From contig CP075895.1 in the NCBI GenBank assembly GCA_018604165.1, positions 1,263,501 to 1,327,500 on the forward strand: a stretch of 64,000 bases of DNA, read 5' to 3'. The DNA comes from Chitinophagaceae bacterium LGM1. Its GTDB lineage: Bacteria; Bacteroidota; Bacteroidia; Chitinophagales; Chitinophagaceae. The notes beneath the pieces are model-generated. The model did no database searches, was not told where the DNA came from, and saw only the letters and a program-made list of their open reading frames with translations. The translations under genes were made by a program, and so were the position numbers. Below, one piece after another: positions 36,670 to 45,654 of the stretch (position 1 is the stretch's first letter; each line of letters opens with the position of its first letter).

Positions 36670-37587
36670 ATGCGCTCTATCTTTTTATTCATTCCTTTTT
36701 TATTATTGGTGAGTTGTGTTGATGAACAAACAGCTAACCAAACGGCTACTGTTGAATTACCGACAATATCAGCACTACAAACATCTATAGACAGCATTGC
36801 CAAATCTGTTAAAGCTAAAATTGCTGTTGCAAGTATTAATATACAAACAGGCGATACATTTTATTACAATGCTACGGACAGTGTGCCTACGCAAAGCACT
36901 ATTAAGTTTCCGCTGGCATTGATGATAATGCGGCAGGTTGATAGCGGCGGGCTGTCGCTTGAGGAATCGTTTACGCTTACAAAAGAGGAGTTGGCAACAC
37001 CCAGTGGTAAGTCTTTATTAGAGGCATTGAATGGCAAAACAAGTATGAGAGTACACACATTGCTTGAATATATGACGCATGTAAGCGACAACATCAGCTG
37101 CAGTGGTTTTACAAGGCAGGTAGGTGGTGCAAAGCAAATAGAGGCATACATAAAAAGTACAGGATTGCAGGGCATTGTTGTGTCGCAAATAGAAGGTAAG
37201 CCTTATATAGACTTTAGTAACCCGTATGGTACATGGTGTACGGCAAAAGATATGGCTATGTTGTTGGTTAAGTTTTACAAGGGTGAGTTGTTGAGCAAAA
37301 CATCTACAGATACACTATGCAGCATTATGGAAAGAACAACTGGCGGTACAAAACGTATAAAAGGATTGTTGCCTGCCAACACAGTTGTAGCACATAAAAC
37401 AGGTAGCAGTGCTACGCAAAATGGCAAAACAGATGCCATAAACGATATAGGTGTTATTACATTACCTAACGGACAACACCTTGCTATAGCAGTATATGTA
37501 CACAATATAACGGGTGATATGGAATATGGTGAAAGCATCATTGCCACAGTAGCAAAAGCAGTGTATGATGATGCAATAGCCAAGTGA
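36670..37587 (+). CDS. Class A beta-lactamase, lipoprotein, subclass A2-like
   Basis: 305 residues from the ATG at 36670; an ATG at 36637 would add eleven residues. The N-terminus (MRSIFLFIPFLLLVSC) ends in a lipobox, so it is probably tethered to a membrane. All class A motifs are present in proper spacing: S76-T-I-K79 (Ambler 70-73), S139-D-N141 (130-132), E175 in the omega region (36 residues after SDN, as expected for Glu166) and K243-T-G245 (68 after Glu, as for 234). The omega segment (SQIEGKPYIDFSNPYGTW) resembles the Bacteroidota A2 group (PER, VEB, CfxA, CepA). It would hydrolyse beta-lactams in the periplasm. Spectrum cannot be read from sequence. It follows the lpdA terminator and has no adjacent AmpR/BlaI regulator. 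Confidence 0.88.
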   Translation: MRSIFLFIPFLLLVSCVDEQTANQTATVELPTISALQTSIDSIAKSVKAKIAVASINIQTGDTFYYNATDSVPTQSTIKFPLALMIMRQVDSGGLSLEESFTLTKEELATPSGKSLLEALNGKTSMRVHTLLEYMTHVSDNISCSGFTRQVGGAKQIEAYIKSTGLQGIVVSQIEGKPYIDFSNPYGTWCTAKDMAMLLVKFYKGELLSKTSTDTLCSIMERTTGGTKRIKGLLPANTVVAHKTGSSATQNGKTDAINDIGVITLPNGQHLAIAVYVHNITGDMEYGESIIATVAKAVYDDAIAK

Positions 37588-37611
37588 TGGCATAATTGTT
37601 TATATTACAAT

Positions 37612-38064
37612 ATGCGACCAACATTTATACCCAAAGACGATAAGTTTGCCCTTAGGGTAAAAGAAAGTTTTGAAAGGCAAAAATTCATGGCGCATATTGG
37701 TGCTGTGCTGGCTATAATTGAGCCAGGTTTTTGTGAGATACAAGTCCCGTATCATGTCAGCCTCACTCAGCAACATGGTTTTTTTCATGCAGGTGTTGTA
37801 GGTACATTGGCAGATAATGCAGGTGGTTATGCAGCATACTCATTGATGGCAGAGGATTCGTCTATTCTTACTGTAGAATATAAGTTGAATTTAGTTTCGC
37901 CTGCTAAAGGTGAAGTCTTAATTGGCCGTTCGTGGGTTGAGAAATATGGTAAAACACTTACTATTTGCCGTTCAGAAGTATATGTTAAGACCGAACAACA
38001 AGAAACTTTGTGTGCGCTATCTCAAATGACGTTGATAGAGTTGAAAAACACTGCTGATACTTAA
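37612..38064 (+). CDS. PaaI family thioesterase (hotdog fold)
   Basis: 150 residues. The hotdog signature LTQQHGFFHAGVVGTLADNAGGYAA carries the HGG-type motif (here HxGxxxxLADN) used by PaaI/YbgC-like acyl-CoA thioesterases, followed by the four strands of the sheet (TVEYKLNLVSPAKGEVLIG). The substrate is probably an acyl- or phenylacetyl-CoA thioester, but the exact one is unknown. It is 24 bases after the beta-lactamase gene in the same direction. Confidence 0.9.
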   Translation: MRPTFIPKDDKFALRVKESFERQKFMAHIGAVLAIIEPGFCEIQVPYHVSLTQQHGFFHAGVVGTLADNAGGYAAYSLMAEDSSILTVEYKLNLVSPAKGEVLIGRSWVEKYGKTLTICRSEVYVKTEQQETLCALSQMTLIELKNTADT

Positions 38065-38070
38065 TATGAA

Positions 38071-38099
38071 AAATGCCGCTGTATAGTCCAGCGGCATTT
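38071..38099. terminator. Bidirectional terminator
   Basis: AAATGCCGCTG (38071-38081) pairs with CAGCGGCATTT (38089-38099) around TATAGTC. T-rich tails follow on both strands (CATTTATA on plus, TTTTTC on minus). Confidence 0.85.
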
Positions 38100-38119
38100 C
38101 ATTTATATGTTAGTAGTAA

Positions 38120-39697
38120 TCAATTCACTACTGTCATTCTTCTGGTAGCTTTATTACTGCCGTTTATTAATGTCATAAAGTATTGCCCCGGTGCAAGGCT
38201 GCCTCGGTCTATGGTTATTTGGTGGCTGCCTCGGTCGTATTGCTTATTGGTTATTTCGCGTACCATACGCCCTGTAGCGTCAAACATCTGTATGTGCACA
38301 TTACCACCATCTGAATTGAATGTAAATGTTGTATTGTTGCTGAATGGATTAGGGAAGTTTTGCTGAAGTATCTCTATGCTGCCATTTTCTTCGGTATTTT
38401 TTACGTTGTTATAGTTTTTGAAGATTGGCAATACTGGGAAGCTGTCCATCAACAGGTTATTTACATCATTGATGTCTAACTGGAACCAGTCTGCTAAAAT
38501 TGCTGCGTATACCGCACGGAAATCGTGCTGCATAGCCACATTATCATTCACAGTAGCGTTGGTTGGTATGATGGGGTTGGTGCCTAACAAGCCCGGATTT
38601 ACATGCGGACTGAATACCATCACCGGTGCGCCTGAACCGTGGTCTGTACCACCGCTTGCGTTTGATTTGATGCGGCGGCCAAACTCGCTGAATGTCATAG
38701 CAGCAACACGGCTTTGGATATCTAAGAGTTTAGCATCGTCAAAGAATGCATATACTGCTTCAGAAATTCTTTGCATAAGCGTAGCATGTGCGCCGATACT
38801 ATGGTCGGCAGCATCTACCTGATCCGAGTGTGTATCAAAGCCGCCCATGCTGACAACATAAATGGGCGTCTGTAATCCGCCTGCTATCAAACGCGCTACA
38901 ATTTTCAATTGGTCTGCCAGTGAGTTGCCGGTAGGGTAGAGTGTAGAAAGGTTGGTTGCCTTGGCAGCAGCATCTTTTATTACTTTATTGTAGGTTTCTG
39001 TTTGTTGAGATATGTAACGTATAAATGTTAGCTCATGACCTGCAGGGGTTGCGGGCGCTGGGTCTACATAGCTGTTTACAATATTATAAAAGCTGTTGAT
39101 GTTGGATATAGCCATGCCCACATTCACATTGCCGCCCTGCAATACGGTAGATACGCCCGAGCCTATTTGTATAGCCAAGGGGTCGGGCATAGCAGTACTC
39201 GGATAGCCGTTAGGGTAGCCGGGGTATTTATTATCGAGATAACGGCCAAGCCAACCAGTATCTATGTATTGATTAGAGTCTGAAGCTGTCAGCCAAATAT
39301 CTGTAGCACGAAAGTGTGAAAAGTTGGGGTTAGGATAGCACACGCCTTGTGTTATGTTTACCATACCATTGTCATACATGTCCCTTATCCTGGTCATAGA
39401 AGGGTGCAAGCCTGTAAGGGTTGTGTTATTAAGTGCCAGTACTTTATTTTGGGGTATCAACACATTGCTGCGAGAGTTTGACAGATTGTTGTATTGGTCT
39501 ATGGGTATCACCATATTCAGGCCGTCATTACCACCATTTAGCTGTATTACTACCAATACACGCCCTGTTGCAGCTGTTTGCTTTGCAAGCATTTGCAATA
39601 GCGGATGGCTTGCATACGTGCTTATAGGCATTCCATTTATCATAAATGCCAGGCTTGCTGCAGCTGGGGTAGCTTTTATAAAATCTCTGCGTTTCAT
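38120..39697 (-). CDS. DUF1501 protein with Tat-like leader and T9SS type A sorting domain
   Basis: 525 residues. The N-terminus MKRRDFIKATPAAASLAFMI is a twin-arginine-type leader (RRDFIK) and the body matches DUF1501 (VLVVIQLNGGNDGLNMVIPID, FSHFRATDIWLTASD, VYVVSMGGFDTHSDQ, FSEFGRRIKSNASGGTDHGSG), a sulfatase/alkaline-phosphatase-like fold with possible metal-binding Asp/His. The last ~85 residues (QQNFPNPFSNNTTFTFNSDG to RRMTVVN) form a T9SS type A sorting domain. It is the second gene of a DUF1800-DUF1501 operon with a 28-base gap. The pair is common in Bacteroidota and Planctomycetota; function undetermined. Confidence 0.9.
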   Translation of the reverse strand: MKRRDFIKATPAAASLAFMINGMPISTYASHPLLQMLAKQTAATGRVLVVIQLNGGNDGLNMVIPIDQYNNLSNSRSNVLIPQNKVLALNNTTLTGLHPSMTRIRDMYDNGMVNITQGVCYPNPNFSHFRATDIWLTASDSNQYIDTGWLGRYLDNKYPGYPNGYPSTAMPDPLAIQIGSGVSTVLQGGNVNVGMAISNINSFYNIVNSYVDPAPATPAGHELTFIRYISQQTETYNKVIKDAAAKATNLSTLYPTGNSLADQLKIVARLIAGGLQTPIYVVSMGGFDTHSDQVDAADHSIGAHATLMQRISEAVYAFFDDAKLLDIQSRVAAMTFSEFGRRIKSNASGGTDHGSGAPVMVFSPHVNPGLLGTNPIIPTNATVNDNVAMQHDFRAVYAAILADWFQLDINDVNNLLMDSFPVLPIFKNYNNVKNTEENGSIEILQQNFPNPFSNNTTFTFNSDGGNVHIQMFDATGRMVREITNKQYDRGSHQITIDRGSLAPGQYFMTLINGSNKATRRMTVVN

Positions 39698-39725
39698 TGT
39701 TCTGTTATTTATGCAATGAAGTGTA

Positions 39726-41438
39726 TTAACACAAATGATGTTCAGGTAAACGGAGTATTTCGTTCAGTGTGCTTACCAATCTTGTTTTTACCGTATTTGT
39801 ATTGGCAGTTGTAGGATTGGATGCATAGTTTGTCCAGGCAACAGTCCAGTAGTAGTCAGACGTTTGTCCGGACAATAAACCATTTTCTTTAATTGCCTTT
39901 TTCGTATTAGCAGTTAAAGGTAACCCCAAACAATATTTCACAAAGAAGTCAACCAGCGAATTAGGATCTCCTACGTTCGCACATAGCTTGGCAAATTCTA
40001 TAACATCTATTTTGATAGCTGTACCCGTACCCGCAGAGAAGCCTGAATTCAGCATCATATCTGCAAAGGACATGCGTTTGGGTAGCGTATTGGAGTTAAT
40101 CCATGTTTCGTAAAAATCTGGTTCCTGATAATATGCCGGCCATCCTGCAACATTTGGCGGGTCGCCCAAATCTAATGTAAGTGTATTGCCATAGCTGCGT
40201 ATATAATTCCAAATAGCGTATGTTTTATCTACACTCAGGGTTGTTGGTATGTCAATCTTCATGGTGCGGAACATACCCACCAGATAGTCTAATGGATTGC
40301 GTATGTAACAAGAGCGGCTGTTCATGTCAAAGAAATGCTCACTCTTGAATAATTCTTCCAATACCGGTTTGATAGCAAAATTATTATTAATCAAAGTCTG
40401 CGCCATAGGCACTATTATGTTGGCTTCTGTGGTGCTGTCTATGATGTAATAAACAAAATACCTGTACAGTTTACGGCATATATGCAAAGCTGTATCTTGT
40501 TTGCTAAAAATCATATTTATTAAGTCGTCTACTTCATTTGCTCCATTCGCGCCTGTTTTACCAACTACAACATAGTAATTATAGTATGAAGAGAATACCT
40601 TGTTTGTTGTGTCGTGTCTGGTTGCATCAAAATAACTGGCGATGGTTGTGTTGTTAATTCGCCAGCCAGTCAATACCTTAGCTGCAGCTTTTATATCGTC
40701 TTCATCATATATCGGTGTAAAACCTTTGCCGATTGTAAATAATTCCTGTAACTCACGTGCATAGTTCTCGTCAGGTGCAGTCTTTGTATTCAGATAGCCG
40801 TTTAGATACACGAGCATTGAGGGGTCAAGTGTTACATTTTTTACCAGTGTCTTGAAGTTACCCAAAGCATTTGCCCTGAACATAGCGTTGAGCTTGTATG
40901 ATTTACGGGCATCACCTGTTGTCAATACCTCTGTTGCAAAATGGTTGTGCCAGAACATAACCATCTTTTCCTGTATGCTCATGTTCTGGTTTATCATCTG
41001 TCCTATCCACCAAGACTTAAAAGAATAATAGCGTTGTCCTGTTGTAGCACTATCGTAAGGAGCATTTACCCATGTTTGTCCTAAAGGTATTGTTGGGTCT
41101 GCTACTACTGCTTGATAGTTGTTGAGAGGAGGTGTAGGTGCTGTTGTCGGCACATTAAGAATGGCATCAACTGCCTGGCTCATATTCATAGCCAGCATAG
41201 TTTGTACGTCTGCAGGTTTTACTCCAAAAGTTGTCCTTCGCAGCAAATGCACTATTTCATCTTCTGTCCACGCTCCTGTATACGGGTTGAGTGTAGAAGT
41301 TGTTTTTTGTAGCCCTTTAGGTATCTCTTTATTCGCATATTGTTTATATACGAGGTCTGGCGCATTAGCAACAACAGTTTGCTCTTCTCTGTTAGCAATT
41401 ACGTCTTCAAAAAATTCGCGACGGTTTACTTTACCCAT
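39726..41438 (-). CDS. DUF1800 family protein
   Basis: 570 residues. The domain start EDEIVHLLRRTTFGVKPADVQTM is the LLxRxxFG hallmark of DUF1800, and WHNHFAT, YLNGYLNTKTAPDENYARELQELFTIG (NENYAREL motif) and DVAGWPAY-like NVAGWPAYYQEP follow. The N-terminus (MGKVNRREFFEDVIANREE) has an RR pair but no hydrophobic stretch, so no leader is evident; export, if any, might rely on its Tat-linked partner DUF1501. The gene precedes DUF1501 in an operon. Function unknown. Neighbour on the other side is a divergent TonB-dependent receptor. Confidence 0.9.
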   Translation of the reverse strand: MGKVNRREFFEDVIANREEQTVVANAPDLVYKQYANKEIPKGLQKTTSTLNPYTGAWTEDEIVHLLRRTTFGVKPADVQTMLAMNMSQAVDAILNVPTTAPTPPLNNYQAVVADPTIPLGQTWVNAPYDSATTGQRYYSFKSWWIGQMINQNMSIQEKMVMFWHNHFATEVLTTGDARKSYKLNAMFRANALGNFKTLVKNVTLDPSMLVYLNGYLNTKTAPDENYARELQELFTIGKGFTPIYDEDDIKAAAKVLTGWRINNTTIASYFDATRHDTTNKVFSSYYNYYVVVGKTGANGANEVDDLINMIFSKQDTALHICRKLYRYFVYYIIDSTTEANIIVPMAQTLINNNFAIKPVLEELFKSEHFFDMNSRSCYIRNPLDYLVGMFRTMKIDIPTTLSVDKTYAIWNYIRSYGNTLTLDLGDPPNVAGWPAYYQEPDFYETWINSNTLPKRMSFADMMLNSGFSAGTGTAIKIDVIEFAKLCANVGDPNSLVDFFVKYCLGLPLTANTKKAIKENGLLSGQTSDYYWTVAWTNYASNPTTANTNTVKTRLVSTLNEILRLPEHHLC

Positions 41439-41610
41439 AACCGTATAGTTTTTATTAAATTGACTGAATTTGTTTTATTCGGTTTAATGAAAAGTTAAAA
41501 TGTTTTTGTGGTAATACATAGTAATTAACCAAATTTTAATGTTGGTGATTTTCATTATGTTAAGTCTTGTATTGTGAAATGCCAATTAGCTTTATTATTT
41601 TCAGCTATAT

Positions 41611-44010
41611 ATGTACGCACGCATCATCCTCATACTTTGTTCAATAGTTCCATTAAGTGTTTTTGCCCAGCTTACACAAAACATAAGGGGATTTGTGTAT
41701 GATAAGGAATCGAAAACACCCTTAATTGGTGTTGCTCTAATACTGAATGAAATGGGTAGTAATGGCGGAACTGTAACAGATGAGCAGGGGGCTTACGTTC
41801 TCCAAAATGTGCCGATTGGGAAAGTTTCAATTACGGTTAGCTACGTAGGGTATCAAAACATTACGCTTTCCAATATTTTAGTTACATCTGCAAAAGAGGT
41901 ATTGCTGAATATTGAGATGGAAGAGTCTGCCAACAAGATGCAAGAGGTGGAAGTGAAGGCAAAGAAAGAACACATCAATGAAATGGCTCTGGTAAGTGCT
42001 AAAACATTTGATGTGCAAGAAACCGAAAGGTACGCAGGAAGCCGGGCCGACCCTGCAAGGATGGCGTCTAACTTCGCCGGTGTGCAAGGTGCTGATGATT
42101 CGAGAAACGATATCATTATCCGTGGCAACTCGCCGCAAGGTGTTTTGTGGCGGCTGGAAGAGGCAGATATTCCGAACCCCAACCACTTTTCTATACCTGG
42201 CACTACAGGTGGCCCCGTAAGTATGCTGAACAACAAAACATTGGCAAACAGCGACTTCTTTACAGGTGCTTTTCCGGCTGAATATGGTAACTCTACTGCA
42301 GGTATTTTTGATTTAAAAATGCGCAATGGTAATAACAAACGCCACGAATTGACAGGCCAGCTTGGTTTTTTGGGTACAGAGCTTGCGGCAGAGGGACCAT
42401 TGTCGAAGAAAAGTGGTGCTTCTTATCTTTTTACTTACAGGTATTCTACACTCAAATTATTTGAAGGGCTGAATATCAAAATAGGTACTAACTCAGTTCC
42501 CAACTATCAGGATGCGGCACTGAAAGTAAACCTGCCTGTAGGCAAAAAATCGAACATAGCCGTATTTGGTATTGGCGGGCTTAGTAAGATAGACTTGATA
42601 GTTAGCAAGCTGACAGAGCAACCCGAAGAGTTGTATGGGGAAAGTGATAGGGACCAATACTTCTATTCGCGTACTGGTGTTGGCGGTGTTTCTTTTCATC
42701 ATCTGATAGACAAGAATACCTATACCAAAGTAGTGATAGTACAAAGTGTGAATGAAGTAGGCTCAAGGCACGATAAAGTATTTCGCGATGCCAATTACAT
42801 GGTAGATTCTTTGAAGCATGTATTGGGTTACACATTCAATATTAAAACCACTACATCTCACTGGTATATCAATAAAAAATTATCTGCACGTTCAGTCATC
42901 AAAGCAGGCATCATCAATAACTACTTCAGGGTGAATATGACGGATAGCAGCAGGCAATTTCCCGTATCAAGGCAAGACTGGCAGCATAGGCTTGACTATG
43001 AAGGCAGGACATCTTTATTGCAGTTGTATACACAGTATAAATATCGCCCTACAGACGCACTTACATTTACCGCAGGTTTGCATGGTCAGTACCTGACGCA
43101 TAACAAAGAAGCAGTAGTAGAACCTCGCTTAGGTATGCGCTGGCGTACCTCGCCTAAGGGTGTAATAACGGCAGGCTATGGCTTGCACAGCCAGATGCAA
43201 CCTATGTATCAATACTTTGCTCATCTGCCGCAAAATAGTGCTGCTAATATGCACAACTACAACCTTGGCTTTACCAGAAGCCATCATGCTGTTGCAGGGT
43301 ATGAGCATGTATTCTCTAATGTATTAAGATTAAGGAGTGAGGTGTACTATCAATACCTTTTCAATGTGCCGATAGAAATGAAAGCAGGCTCTTCTTTTTC
43401 AGGATTGAATCAGGGAGCTTCTTTTTCCCGTCTATTTCCCGATACGTTGGTAAATAAAGGCACAGGGTATAATTACGGTATAGAGCTAACCATAGAAAGG
43501 TCATTTCATCGCAATTTCTATGTGTTGGCAACAGCTTCATTGTTCGATTCCAAAGCAAAGGGTAATGATGGCGTATACAGAAATACAGATTATAATACCC
43601 GATTTGCCACCAACTTGCTTGCAGGTTATGAGCCAAAACTGGGTAAGAACAGTGTACTACTTACAGGCGTAAAAATTACCTATGCAGGCGGCAGATTGTA
43701 TTCTCCGCCCGATGTGGCAGCATCTAACACAACAGGCGATTTAGTAGTAGTAGAGCAACAAAGAAATACGCAAAAGTTTCCAGACTACTTCAGGGCAGAT
43801 GTACGTTTGGGTGTACGCATCAATGCACGCAGGTTTACACACGAGATAGCTGCTGATTTGGTAAATATTTTCGGCATTAAAAATGTGCTATCACTCAGCT
43901 ACAATGCCGACCTTGCTGCACAGGGTGCTTACCCGTTTGTGAAAAATTATCAGCTCGGTTTCCTGCCTTTGTTTTATTATCGCATAGATTTTGGAAGCGG
44001 TAAAAAATAA
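41611..44010 (+). CDS. TonB-dependent receptor with N-terminal carboxypeptidase-like domain (paralog 1)
   Basis: 799 residues. After a signal peptide (ARIILILCSIVPLSVFAQ) comes a ~90-residue carboxypeptidase-regulatory-like domain (QNIRGFVYDKESKTPLIGVALIL ... SVSYVGYQN) as in many Bacteroidota receptors. The plug follows (residues ~115-240; DIIIRGNSPQGVLWRLE, NPNHFSIPGTTGGPVSMLNN, FFTGAFPAEYGNSTAGIFDL), then a ~550-residue 22-strand barrel ending in an aromatic-rich strand (LFYYRIDFGSGKK). No SusD gene is adjacent, so it is not a SusCD complex. Ligand unknown. A relative with the same motif order is encoded at 54576-56951. Confidence 0.88.
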   Translation: MYARIILILCSIVPLSVFAQLTQNIRGFVYDKESKTPLIGVALILNEMGSNGGTVTDEQGAYVLQNVPIGKVSITVSYVGYQNITLSNILVTSAKEVLLNIEMEESANKMQEVEVKAKKEHINEMALVSAKTFDVQETERYAGSRADPARMASNFAGVQGADDSRNDIIIRGNSPQGVLWRLEEADIPNPNHFSIPGTTGGPVSMLNNKTLANSDFFTGAFPAEYGNSTAGIFDLKMRNGNNKRHELTGQLGFLGTELAAEGPLSKKSGASYLFTYRYSTLKLFEGLNIKIGTNSVPNYQDAALKVNLPVGKKSNIAVFGIGGLSKIDLIVSKLTEQPEELYGESDRDQYFYSRTGVGGVSFHHLIDKNTYTKVVIVQSVNEVGSRHDKVFRDANYMVDSLKHVLGYTFNIKTTTSHWYINKKLSARSVIKAGIINNYFRVNMTDSSRQFPVSRQDWQHRLDYEGRTSLLQLYTQYKYRPTDALTFTAGLHGQYLTHNKEAVVEPRLGMRWRTSPKGVITAGYGLHSQMQPMYQYFAHLPQNSAANMHNYNLGFTRSHHAVAGYEHVFSNVLRLRSEVYYQYLFNVPIEMKAGSSFSGLNQGASFSRLFPDTLVNKGTGYNYGIELTIERSFHRNFYVLATASLFDSKAKGNDGVYRNTDYNTRFATNLLAGYEPKLGKNSVLLTGVKITYAGGRLYSPPDVAASNTTGDLVVVEQQRNTQKFPDYFRADVRLGVRINARRFTHEIAADLVNIFGIKNVLSLSYNADLAAQGAYPFVKNYQLGFLPLFYYRIDFGSGKK

Positions 44011-45022
44011 GGAGTTAAAGAGCAGGCTGGATGCATTGACAGCCACACGCGGCATTGCAGCCATGCTGATAGTCATCTTCCACTTCGGGTTAGAGGTATT
44101 TCCGTTTAGCGAAGCACAGCGTTTATTCTCGAAGGGTAATATGGCTGTCAGTTATTTCTTTACAATGTCGGGTTTTATCATGTGTTATACCTACTACAAT
44201 CACCCTATTAGTTTCAAAACATTCATTACCAAAAGGCTGGCAAGGATTGGACCTGTATATTGGTTGGCTATATTGTCATCGCTGTTCACCATTGCAGATA
44301 AAACAAATCTGGTTGCTGCATTAGGGTTGAACGTGTTATTCTTGCAATCGTACATTCCAGGTTATGCATTAACTATCAATAGCCCTGGATGGTCATTGTC
44401 TGTTGAGGTGTTTTTTTATCTTTTATTTCCATTCTTGCTCAAGCTATATAAGCTACACCCAAAGCGGTTTGTGATAGCCTCTATCTTGTTTTACATTGCT
44501 TCACAAATCATTCATTTGTATTTAGTAAAAGATACAACAGGCACTAACGCGTTGCACGAATTGGTATATTATCATCCCTTAGGACACCTGAATAGTTTTG
44601 TAATAGGTATGGCTGGCTATTACGTATTCAATAACATGTATACATGGCGTAGTGCTTACACTGTACTATTAATAGTTTGTGCAACAGCTGCATTGGTTTG
44701 GCTGCCATATAGTAAACATAATGGTTTATTGGCTCCATTATTTATTTTGTTAATCATAGGTTTGGCAAAACAGCCTGTTGGTTGGCTTACATGGAAGCCC
44801 TTAGTATGGCTTGGAGAGATTAGCTATGGCTTGTATATACTACAGATGCCAGTTTTTATATTGCTTGCTGATGCAAACAATGCCTATCTGCATATTGGGT
44901 ATAGCGTGTTCTTTTTTGTTTATGTAGTATTATTAATTGCTAGCGCCGGTATTATATTTTACACTATTGAGATGCCTGCTAAAGCTGTGTTAACCAGGTA
45001 CTTCAAGGCACAAAAAAAATAG
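43991..45022 (+). CDS. Acyltransferase family 3 (OafA/NodX-like) membrane protein
   Basis: 343 residues with about ten membrane spans. The N-terminus SRLDALTATRGIAAMLIVIFHFG carries the R-G-(I)-A-A-x-x-V-x-x-x-H motif of acyltransferase family 3, and NMAVSYFFTMSGFIMCY, SWSLSVEVFFYLLFPF (here GWSLSVEVFFYLLFPFLL) are also typical. It would add acetyl or other acyl groups to a surface polysaccharide or lipid. There is no in-frame ATG before residue 25, so the TTG at 43991, inside the end of the receptor gene (20-base overlap), is the most likely start; this is uncertain. It follows the receptor in the same direction and precedes a terminator. Confidence 0.88.
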   Translation: MEAVKNKELKSRLDALTATRGIAAMLIVIFHFGLEVFPFSEAQRLFSKGNMAVSYFFTMSGFIMCYTYYNHPISFKTFITKRLARIGPVYWLAILSSLFTIADKTNLVAALGLNVLFLQSYIPGYALTINSPGWSLSVEVFFYLLFPFLLKLYKLHPKRFVIASILFYIASQIIHLYLVKDTTGTNALHELVYYHPLGHLNSFVIGMAGYYVFNNMYTWRSAYTVLLIVCATAALVWLPYSKHNGLLAPLFILLIIGLAKQPVGWLTWKPLVWLGEISYGLYILQMPVFILLADANNAYLHIGYSVFFFVYVVLLIASAGIIFYTIEMPAKAVLTRYFKAQKK

Positions 45023-45043
45023 CACCGTTAAGTGCTATTTTTT
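45014..45043. terminator. Bidirectional terminator
   Basis: AAAAAATAGCAC (45014-45025), CGTTAA loop, GTGCTATTTTTT (45032-45043). It ends the acyltransferase transcript and the convergent lipoprotein transcript. Confidence 0.85.
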
Positions 45044-45065
45044 TAAGAACTATACTAAATAGTTA

Positions 45066-45299
45066 TTAGTCGATATTGCAAGCTACAGTGTAAGTAACAG
45101 TACCTACAGTGTAAGTCCTGTCACCTGTGTTACAACTTGCTTCTGCATCTTTCTTCTTCATTTTAGCAGTTTTACCAGATACTGTAGTGCTAGGGCCACC
45201 TGTATAAGAAGTAGTACAAGTACAAGTGTACTCTTTCTTACAAGATGTCATACCAGCTACAATGAGTAGCGCTACTGCAATTGGGGCGATTTTTTTCAT
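45066..45299 (-). CDS. Small Cys-rich lipoprotein, unknown
   Basis: 77 residues. MKKIAPIAVALLIVAGMTSC is a lipoprotein signal with lipobox AGMTSC. The mature 58 residues begin KKEYTCTCTTSYTGG and contain four more cysteines (CTC pair, SCNTG, VACNID), which could form two disulfides, plus a basic KTAKMKKKDAEA helix. I recognise no family, although small lipoproteins starting KKEYTCTC occur in related bacteria (recollection, not checked). A perfect -7 sequence (TATATTTG) is just upstream. Confidence 0.75.
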   Translation of the reverse strand: MKKIAPIAVALLIVAGMTSCKKEYTCTCTTSYTGGPSTTVSGKTAKMKKKDAEASCNTGDRTYTVGTVTYTVACNID

Positions 45300-45328
45300 A
45301 ATTGTATTTTTTTAAGATTTAATGAAAA

Positions 45329-45336
45329 CAAATATA
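45329..45336 (-). promoter_or_regulatory. -7 element of the small lipoprotein gene
   Basis: TATATTTG on the minus strand, 29 bases before the ATG. No clear -33 match at the normal spacing. Confidence 0.45.
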
Positions 45337-45553
45337 ATGGGCTGTTTTTAAAAATCATATAGTTCAATAAGATTTTTTTATTGCCTTTATAAATACAAAC
45401 GTACTTACACTCCATAGTGAATAAAATACCCTTTCATTGGTAATTTACATCCGTACTGGCACGGATGTGTATCCCATTTTAATAATATGACAATTTTATA
45501 TGTGAATAACATTTTCATCTTTTTTCAGCATTTCGCTCATTTTTGGAATATTT
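45337..45553. other. AT-rich intergenic stretch before the rpoB promoter
   Basis: No gene is visible between the lipoprotein promoter and the rpoB promoter. The only structure is a perfect 8-bp hairpin, ACATCCGT (45447-45454) / ACGGATGT (45461-45468), followed by GTATCCCATTTTAAT, with a T-rich tail too weak to call a terminator. Confidence 0.5.
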
Positions 45554-45585
45554 TTTGCTTAATACCTAAAGCTTATCTATATTTG
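45554..45585 (+). promoter_or_regulatory. rpoB promoter
   Basis: TTTG (45554-45557), 20-base spacer, TATATTTG (45578-45585): an exact Bacteroidota housekeeping promoter. The expected transcription start is near 45592, giving an rpoB leader of about 135 bases, which begins with a small CCCAAT/ATTGGG hairpin at 45590-45604. Confidence 0.82.
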
Positions 45586-45654
45586 CACTCCCAATTTTAT
45601 TGGGAAATCGTACGTGCGTTTATTTATTGATCAATTTATTGTTACAGTTTAAGA

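Noticed and set aside
45447-45468. Hairpin ACATCCGT/ACGGATGT as a riboswitch or terminator upstream of rpoB
   Set aside because: Only 8 base pairs, no T-run directly after and located before the rpoB promoter, so it is not in the mapped leader; no riboswitch core recognised.
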